Shown piece by piece: positions 29,729-33,327 of a stretch of 33,327 nucleotides of DNA (positions within the stretch are counted from its first letter, which is position 1; every line of letters starts with the position of its first letter). A model generated the notes under the pieces. It saw nothing but the letters and a program-made list of their open reading frames with translations. It was not told the origin of the DNA and ran no database searches. A program made the position numbers and the translations under genes. Origin of the DNA: a virus; the IMG/VR virus record IMGVR_UViG_3300037042_001568, positions 1-33,327 of that record, one strand, 5' to 3'.

Positions 29729-30586
29729 ATGGCAAGACCTAACAGAAATGATGTAGATTATTTTCCTTTATATTGTAAGGAGGGTAAGACAATGCACTTT
29801 ATCAGAAATAAATTTGGTAACGATGGATATGTTGTTTGGATAAGAACACTGAGAGCATTGGCGGTTAAAAACTACCATTACTTAGATTTTAATGATGAAA
29901 CGGAATTGTTATTTCACGCATCGGATTGTAATGTTGAACCTGATGTATTATTAGGTGTTTTAAATTGTCTTGCTAAATTTGGAGAAATAGATAGTGAATT
30001 TTGGGAATGTAACGTAGTTTGGAGTGAAAAATTTATTGATTCAATAAAAGACGCATATCGCAAACGGGCGGTAAAAATCCAGTTACGGGCGGATATACTC
30101 CGCCTATCTTCCGCCCTAAACCACATTTCTTCCGCCGAAAACGAGGTTTCTTCCGCCATTAATCCACAAAGAAAAGAAAAGAAAAGTAAAGAAGATTATA
30201 ACGAAAATAAATTTTCTGAAAAAATTATTGAATTAGGTAAATATGTTTTCAAAGATAAATTTTCAGTTGACAGAGCAATAACAACTTACTCAACTTCCTT
30301 AAACAACCTAAAAGAATCTTTTTTAAATTTCCTGATGTCGGAAAAATACCACGAAAAAGAATTGAATGAATTAGCGATGGATAAAATGAGTAAGCACTTT
30401 TTTAGATGGCTTTTAACACATCAGCCAAAGAAAGTCGAAAATAAATATGCTGATTTATTGCAAGGTGAATGGGGTGTAGATTTTCATTTGAAGCCAACAC
30501 CGAATGATAAGGAAGCTATACAAGAACTATTAAACGATGGCTGGGTAAGAACTAATGAAGGAATGGCTAAACGTATAAAAAAATAA
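29729..30586 (+). CDS. Replication initiator, Lin1244/DUF4373-like, with embedded iterons
   Basis: The 285-aa product begins MARPNRNDVDYFPLYCKEGK and FIRNKFGNDGYVVWIRTLRA, the start of the DUF4373 or Lin1244/Lin1753 replication-type domain (residues 1 to about 112), with YHYLDFNDETELLFHASD. The middle (about 113-147) encodes repeated seven-residue units of the pattern RA... and SSA..., each from a 21-bp DNA repeat. The C-terminal part is helical with KMSKHFFRWLLTHQPKK. Such proteins start replication of phages or plasmids, and the repeats inside the gene resemble the lambda O arrangement. It is followed by the helicase gene 2 bases later. Confidence 0.7.
   Translation: MARPNRNDVDYFPLYCKEGKTMHFIRNKFGNDGYVVWIRTLRALAVKNYHYLDFNDETELLFHASDCNVEPDVLLGVLNCLAKFGEIDSEFWECNVVWSEKFIDSIKDAYRKRAVKIQLRADILRLSSALNHISSAENEVSSAINPQRKEKKSKEDYNENKFSEKIIELGKYVFKDKFSVDRAITTYSTSLNNLKESFLNFLMSEKYHEKELNELAMDKMSKHFFRWLLTHQPKKVENKYADLLQGEWGVDFHLKPTPNDKEAIQELLNDGWVRTNEGMAKRIKK
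30065..30169 (+). repeat. Five 21-bp iteron units within the initiator gene, probable origin
   Basis: Five consecutive units of 21 bases start at 30065, 30086, 30107, 30128 and 30149. The first two carry CGGGCGG; the last three carry TCTTCCGCC, whose CCGCC is the reverse complement of the GGCGG in the first two. The units are aligned with codons. An A-rich stretch (AAAGAAAAG repeats, then AT-rich DNA to about 30235) follows and could be an unwinding region. Confidence 0.7.
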
Positions 30587-30588
30587 AT

Positions 30589-31569
30589 ATGAGCGTAAAA
30601 AATTATTTCTGTGAGCCAAGCGAGGCAATAGATATGCTCGATAACATTCGAGAAGGCAGAGTTAAGTTAGGGTTAGGTATTGGAGACGAACTATCTGATA
30701 ATCATTTGAGATATAAACAAGGGCAGTTCGTAATGGTGAATGGCGCAGACAATACGGGCAAGACTACTTGGATTCTTTGGTACTTCGTTGTCCTGGCACT
30801 TAAACACAAAATTACATTTGACATTTATTCTGCCGAGAATTCAATAGCATCATTGAAGCGCGATATAATGCAGTTCATGACCGGTAAGACATTGAACAAG
30901 CTAACGGATTTAGAATACCGAAGAGCCTTTGATGAAATGAATCATTACTTTAAATTTATTCGCAATGATATTATTTACAACATCAAAGAACTATTGGCAA
31001 TAAGCGCGCAGAGTGATAGCAAGTGTTTACTAATTGACCCTTGGAATAGTTTGAAAGGTAGTGGAGGCAATAAGCACGAAGAAGATTATGAAGCCTGTGG
31101 AGAGATTCGCGTATTTTGTAACACAAAGAAAAAGAGCGTTTATGTTAATGCTCACTTGGTAACTGAGGCAGCCCGTAAGAAGTACGCTAAAGACCACGAA
31201 TACGAAGGGCATCAAATGCCACCAAGTAAAAGTGATACGGAGGGAGGGCAAAAGTTTGCCAACAGATGCGATGACTTTATTACCATTCACCGTATGACAC
31301 AATTCGAGGCACGTAAGAACTTTACAGAGATTCACGTAAGGAAGGTTAAGGAAACTATTACGGGCGGTTCAGTTACTCCATTAGACAGACCATTGATATT
31401 CAAGATGTGGAATTTCACGAGGTTTGAAATCGGGGAGGGTAACCCAATAGCCAACGAAACAGGACAAGGCACACCGGTACAACAAACACTAACAACTTTA
31501 AACCACGCAAAAAATGAAAAATTTGAAACTGAGAGCGTTCAAAAAGATGCAGACGATTTCCCGTTCTAA
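30589..31569 (+). CDS. DnaB/RecA-fold replicative helicase or loader ATPase
   Basis: The 326-aa product has a RecA-fold NTPase core: Walker A GADNTGKTT (residues 52-60) after FVMVN, and Walker B CLLIDPWN (146-153). Downstream are AHLVTEAARKKYAKDHEYEG and PPSKSDTEGGQKFANRCDDF (substrate sensing region). It lacks a DnaB-type N-terminal domain, so it is a short phage helicase or DnaB-like ATPase. It follows the initiator gene by 2 bases, as expected for replication partners. The next gene overlaps its end. Confidence 0.75.
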   Translation: MSVKNYFCEPSEAIDMLDNIREGRVKLGLGIGDELSDNHLRYKQGQFVMVNGADNTGKTTWILWYFVVLALKHKITFDIYSAENSIASLKRDIMQFMTGKTLNKLTDLEYRRAFDEMNHYFKFIRNDIIYNIKELLAISAQSDSKCLLIDPWNSLKGSGGNKHEEDYEACGEIRVFCNTKKKSVYVNAHLVTEAARKKYAKDHEYEGHQMPPSKSDTEGGQKFANRCDDFITIHRMTQFEARKNFTEIHVRKVKETITGGSVTPLDRPLIFKMWNFTRFEIGEGNPIANETGQGTPVQQTLTTLNHAKNEKFETESVQKDADDFPF

Positions 31570-31921
31570 GATAGCAGCCGAACGAGAAACCGATAGCCTA
31601 AACGATTTATTTAAAGACGAAATAATGATAGATTTATCATTCGACTTGGCACTTTGCGAAATGATGGCGAAAAAATCAGCTGGTGCGAAAAAGAATAATT
31701 GGGAAAATATGGCTTTGCGAATTGAAGGATATAAAACTTACATTGAGAAAATTCATTTGAAGGCTAAAAGAGAGTATCTAATAAACGATTTAAAGCCAAG
31801 TGATATAATTACACTACTCGATAAAAATAAGCGATTAGAAAGGCTTAATTTAAGTTTGATGAAACAGAATGATAATTTAAAAACGCAAATTGATAACTAT
31901 GTCGCAAAATTTGGATTATAA
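31514..31921 (+). CDS. Unknown 135-aa helical protein
   Basis: Not recognised. The frame begins at ATG 31514 inside the helicase gene; a second start at 31547 would reduce the overlap to 23 bases. The product is helical, with coiled-coil character at the end (LLDKNKRLERLNLSLMKQND). It overlaps the next gene at 31899. Regulation presumably follows the early operon. Confidence 0.5.
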   Translation: MKNLKLRAFKKMQTISRSKIAAERETDSLNDLFKDEIMIDLSFDLALCEMMAKKSAGAKKNNWENMALRIEGYKTYIEKIHLKAKREYLINDLKPSDIITLLDKNKRLERLNLSLMKQNDNLKTQIDNYVAKFGL

Positions 31922-32111
31922 CGATAAGGTGTGGGGACTGCTTATTTCAATGAATGTGGGTGATGAATTTAATATAATTGAGAAGGTTGCACCTGAGAGA
32001 AGGCAAAAGTTTATTGAGATAGTTAAAAGTTATATTGACCACGATTGTAGTGATTTAACTTATATTGAATTTAACAACGAATACACGAAAATTAAAAAAT
32101 ATTTAAAATAA
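31899..32111 (+). CDS. Unknown 70-aa protein (complete copy)
   Basis: Starts at ATG 31899 (MSQNLDYNDKVWGLLISMNV), overlapping the end of the previous gene; a TTG nine bases upstream is less likely. The C-terminal 40 residues match the truncated gene at 1-124 except for one substitution. Contains VAPERRQKFIEIVKSYIDHD, a helical segment. No domain recognised. Confidence 0.6.
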   Translation: MSQNLDYNDKVWGLLISMNVGDEFNIIEKVAPERRQKFIEIVKSYIDHDCSDLTYIEFNNEYTKIKKYLK

Positions 32112-32122
32112 TCTTGGAAAAG

Positions 32123-32153
32123 TTTGGTACTTAAAAAACAATTACTAATTTAG
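32123..32153 (+). promoter_or_regulatory. Promoter of the HNH cassette
   Basis: TTTG at 32123-32126, 19 bases, then TAATTTAG at 32146-32153 (one mismatch to TAnnTTTG). Transcription would begin near 32159, at the first base of the pseudoknot. The -33 box is shared with the other allele (136-139), while the rest belongs to the cassette. Confidence 0.55.
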
Positions 32154-32157
32154 CCAC

Positions 32158-32243
32158 GCAGTCCGAAATGAAAAATATTAAAAACATAGCCGTTACATTG
32201 CCTTTGGGGTTTCACCTCTTCGGACTGCCTTTGTAACGGCTGT
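32158..32243 (+). ncRNA. HNH-associated structured leader, pseudoknot (copy 2)
   Basis: Helix 1: GCAGTCCGAA (32158-32167) pairs with TTCGGACTGC (32219-32228), ten perfect pairs. Helix 2: AGCCGTTACA (32188-32197) pairs with TGTAACGGCT (32232-32241), ten perfect pairs, extendable by a wobble and an A-T pair to 32186 and 32243. A small hairpin, GGGGT-TTC-ACCTC (32206-32218), sits between 2a and 1b. The order 1a-2a-1b-2b makes an H-type pseudoknot ending 13 bases before the HNH ATG at 32255. Confidence 0.75.
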
Positions 32244-32254
32244 ATTTTATATTT

Positions 32255-32695
32255 ATGGCACACCTAAATATTGATGAAAGAAGAAAAGCTGTTGAAGAAG
32301 TTATTAAAACTGGATTCAATGTTAAAAAACTAAAAGAAATAGCGATTAAGTATGGTTGTAGTTACACAGCTTGCCGTAGCGACTTTGCTTATTTGCAAAA
32401 CAAAACCGGAATAACTTTATATCCTTGCCCATCAGTAAAAGAAAATGTAAGGAAAAGAGATAATAATACTTGTCAGTATTGCGGTGAAGTTGGAGGAGAA
32501 ATTATAATAGAACACGTAATACCATATATTTATGGGGGATTAGGAAAGGAATATAACTTAGTTTGCGCTTGTCAAGTTTGCAATACAAAGAAAAAGAAAA
32601 AGGTATGGATACCTAAAAATATTGATGTATTAATTTCAATCAATAAAGAATGGAGTGATAAAATATTAAACCACGAAAAACTAACCAAGTATTAA
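32255..32695 (+). CDS. HNH endonuclease, CxxC type
   Basis: The 146-aa product has an N-terminal helix-turn-helix-like region ([20 protein letters not shown], residues 21-40) and a C-terminal HNH domain: C73 and C76 in NTCQYCGE, H87 in IIEHVIPY, N101 in YNLV, and C106 and C109 in CQVCN. It lies in a cassette that replaces 140-573 of the other allele, and its stop codon TAA is at the right boundary. Free-standing phage HNH nucleases of this kind can be mobile. Confidence 0.8.
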   Translation: MAHLNIDERRKAVEEVIKTGFNVKKLKEIAIKYGCSYTACRSDFAYLQNKTGITLYPCPSVKENVRKRDNNTCQYCGEVGGEIIIEHVIPYIYGGLGKEYNLVCACQVCNTKKKKKVWIPKNIDVLISINKEWSDKILNHEKLTKY

Positions 32696-32714
32696 TCAAA
32701 AACAAGCAAACTAT

Positions 32715-33327
32715 ATGGAAATTAAAAACATCTACGGAGCGGTAATTTATACCAGCGAAAAAGAAACAATGAGAGAAGCTGTTATCGAGGCGAACTTGAA
32801 AGGGGCGTACTTGGAAGGGGCGTACTTGGAAGGGGCGAACTTGGAAGGGGCGTACTTGAAAGGGGCGAACTTGGAAGGGGCGTACTTGAAAGGGGCGAAC
32901 TTGAAAGAGGCGAACTTGAAAGGGGCGTACTTGGAAGGGGCGTACTTGGAAGGGGCGAACTTGGAAGGGGCGAACTTGGAAGGGGCGAACTTGAAAGGGG
33001 CGAACTTGAAAGGGGCGAACTTGAAAGGGGCGAACTTGGAAGAGGCGAACTTGGAAGAGGCGAACTTGAAAGAGGCGAACTTGAAAGAGGCGAACTTGGA
33101 AGGGGCGAACTTGGAAGGGGCGAACTTGCCTATTTACTGTAAATGGAGTGTTTTTATCGTAGTTGATAAAATAAAAATAGGATGCAAAGAAAAGACAATC
33201 GAAGAATGGGAAGAGTGGTTTAAGTCCAGTGAAGAGTTTTCAACTAAAAGAGGTACTCCCGAATTTAAAAGAATAGAAGGAATGTTTAATGCTTACGCGG
33301 CTTACTATAAAACTGTAAACGATGGAA
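32715..33327 (+). CDS. Pentapeptide-repeat protein, intact allele (3' truncated by window end)
   Basis: From ATG 32715 the frame is open to the last base, giving at least 204 residues: head [19 protein letters not shown]..., 22 full A(N/Y)L(K/E)(G/E) repeats, then [20 protein letters not shown] and an acidic helical tail. The stop would lie just beyond the window, judged from 1245-1247 in the other copy. Unlike that copy, no 11-base deletion is present. The repeats fold as a pentapeptide beta-helix; function unknown. Confidence 0.85.
   Translation, partial: MEIKNIYGAVIYTSEKETMREAVIEANLKGAYLEGAYLEGANLEGAYLKGANLEGAYLKGANLKEANLKGAYLEGAYLEGANLEGANLEGANLKGANLKGANLKGANLEEANLEEANLKEANLKEANLEGANLEGANLPIYCKWSVFIVVDKIKIGCKEKTIEEWEEWFKSSEEFSTKRGTPEFKRIEGMFNAYAAYYKTVNDG
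32790..33128 (+). repeat. 15-bp tandem repeat array (pentapeptide coding), allele B
   Basis: Twenty-two complete 15-base units plus a partial one of the same form as 682-1054. Here no D codons (GAC) are used and five units end in GAG in place of GGG. Repeat number and order differ from the other allele, as expected for fast change by slippage or recombination. Confidence 0.9.
33201..33327 (+). repeat. 127-bp perfect direct repeat, right copy (contig-end overlap)
   Basis: Identical to 1116-1242 and running exactly to the window end. See the left copy for interpretation as a circular closure overlap. Confidence 0.9.

Noticed and set aside
32158-32241. HDV-like ribozyme or group I intron
   Set aside because: The order of helices recalls HDV, but the loop between 1a and 2a is 20 bases, there is no P4 or catalytic C region, and the neighbouring genes are not split as by an intron.

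Overview
The window is a nearly complete tailed-phage genome (siphovirus type, HK97-like head) that infects a member of the Bacteroidetes. Evidence for the host group: promoters are of the Bacteroidetes form (TTTG or TTG at -33, TAnnTTTG at -7), DNA is AT-rich, Shine-Dalgarno sequences are mostly absent and A-rich leaders take their place. No integrase, repressor or lysogeny module is visible, so a virulent lifestyle is likely but not proven.

Layout. Positions 1-4286 hold a forward accessory block: small unknown proteins, a pentapeptide-repeat protein, a PD-(D/E)XK-type nuclease, a zinc-ribbon peptide, a ParB-like protein and a Mom-like DNA-modification protein, followed by a minus-strand tRNA-Gly-like gene. 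Positions 4359-25157 are the late region: small and large terminase, portal, prohead protease, capsid, head-tail connectors, tail tube, tape measure, baseplate-type tail proteins, tail fibre, then lysis (holin-like proteins, M15 peptidase, membrane-anchored coiled-coil protein). Positions 25141-26730 hold seven small leftward genes. A divergent control region at 26731-26936 separates these from the rightward early genes (26937-32111): a DNA-binding-like protein, an annealing protein, a YqaJ-type exonuclease, an initiator with an embedded iteron array, and a DnaB/RecA-fold helicase. Two free-standing HNH endonuclease genes (29356 and 32255) are inserted among them.

Ends. The last 127 bases (33201-33327) are identical to 1116-1242, and 1-139 is about 96% identical to 31988-32126. 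The simplest reading is a circularly mapping genome of about 32,085 bp assembled with a 127-base k-mer overlap, in which 1-1115 is a second strain's allele of 31988-33200. The two alleles differ by replacement of two small genes with an HNH cassette, and by an 11-base deletion that breaks the pentapeptide gene.

Most interesting signals: (1) both HNH genes are preceded by leaders with the same interleaved pseudoknot layout and shared loop and tail sequence, suggesting an HNH-associated structured RNA; (2) five codon-aligned 21-bp GC-rich units inside the initiator gene followed by an A-rich tract, a probable replication origin; (3) four late promoters with identical TTG-N17-TAnnTTT(G/A) spacing, two of them implying nearly leaderless mRNAs; (4) paired TTTGCGCAA palindromes on the -33 boxes of divergent early promoters. 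All functional assignments come from reading motifs; no database search was run.
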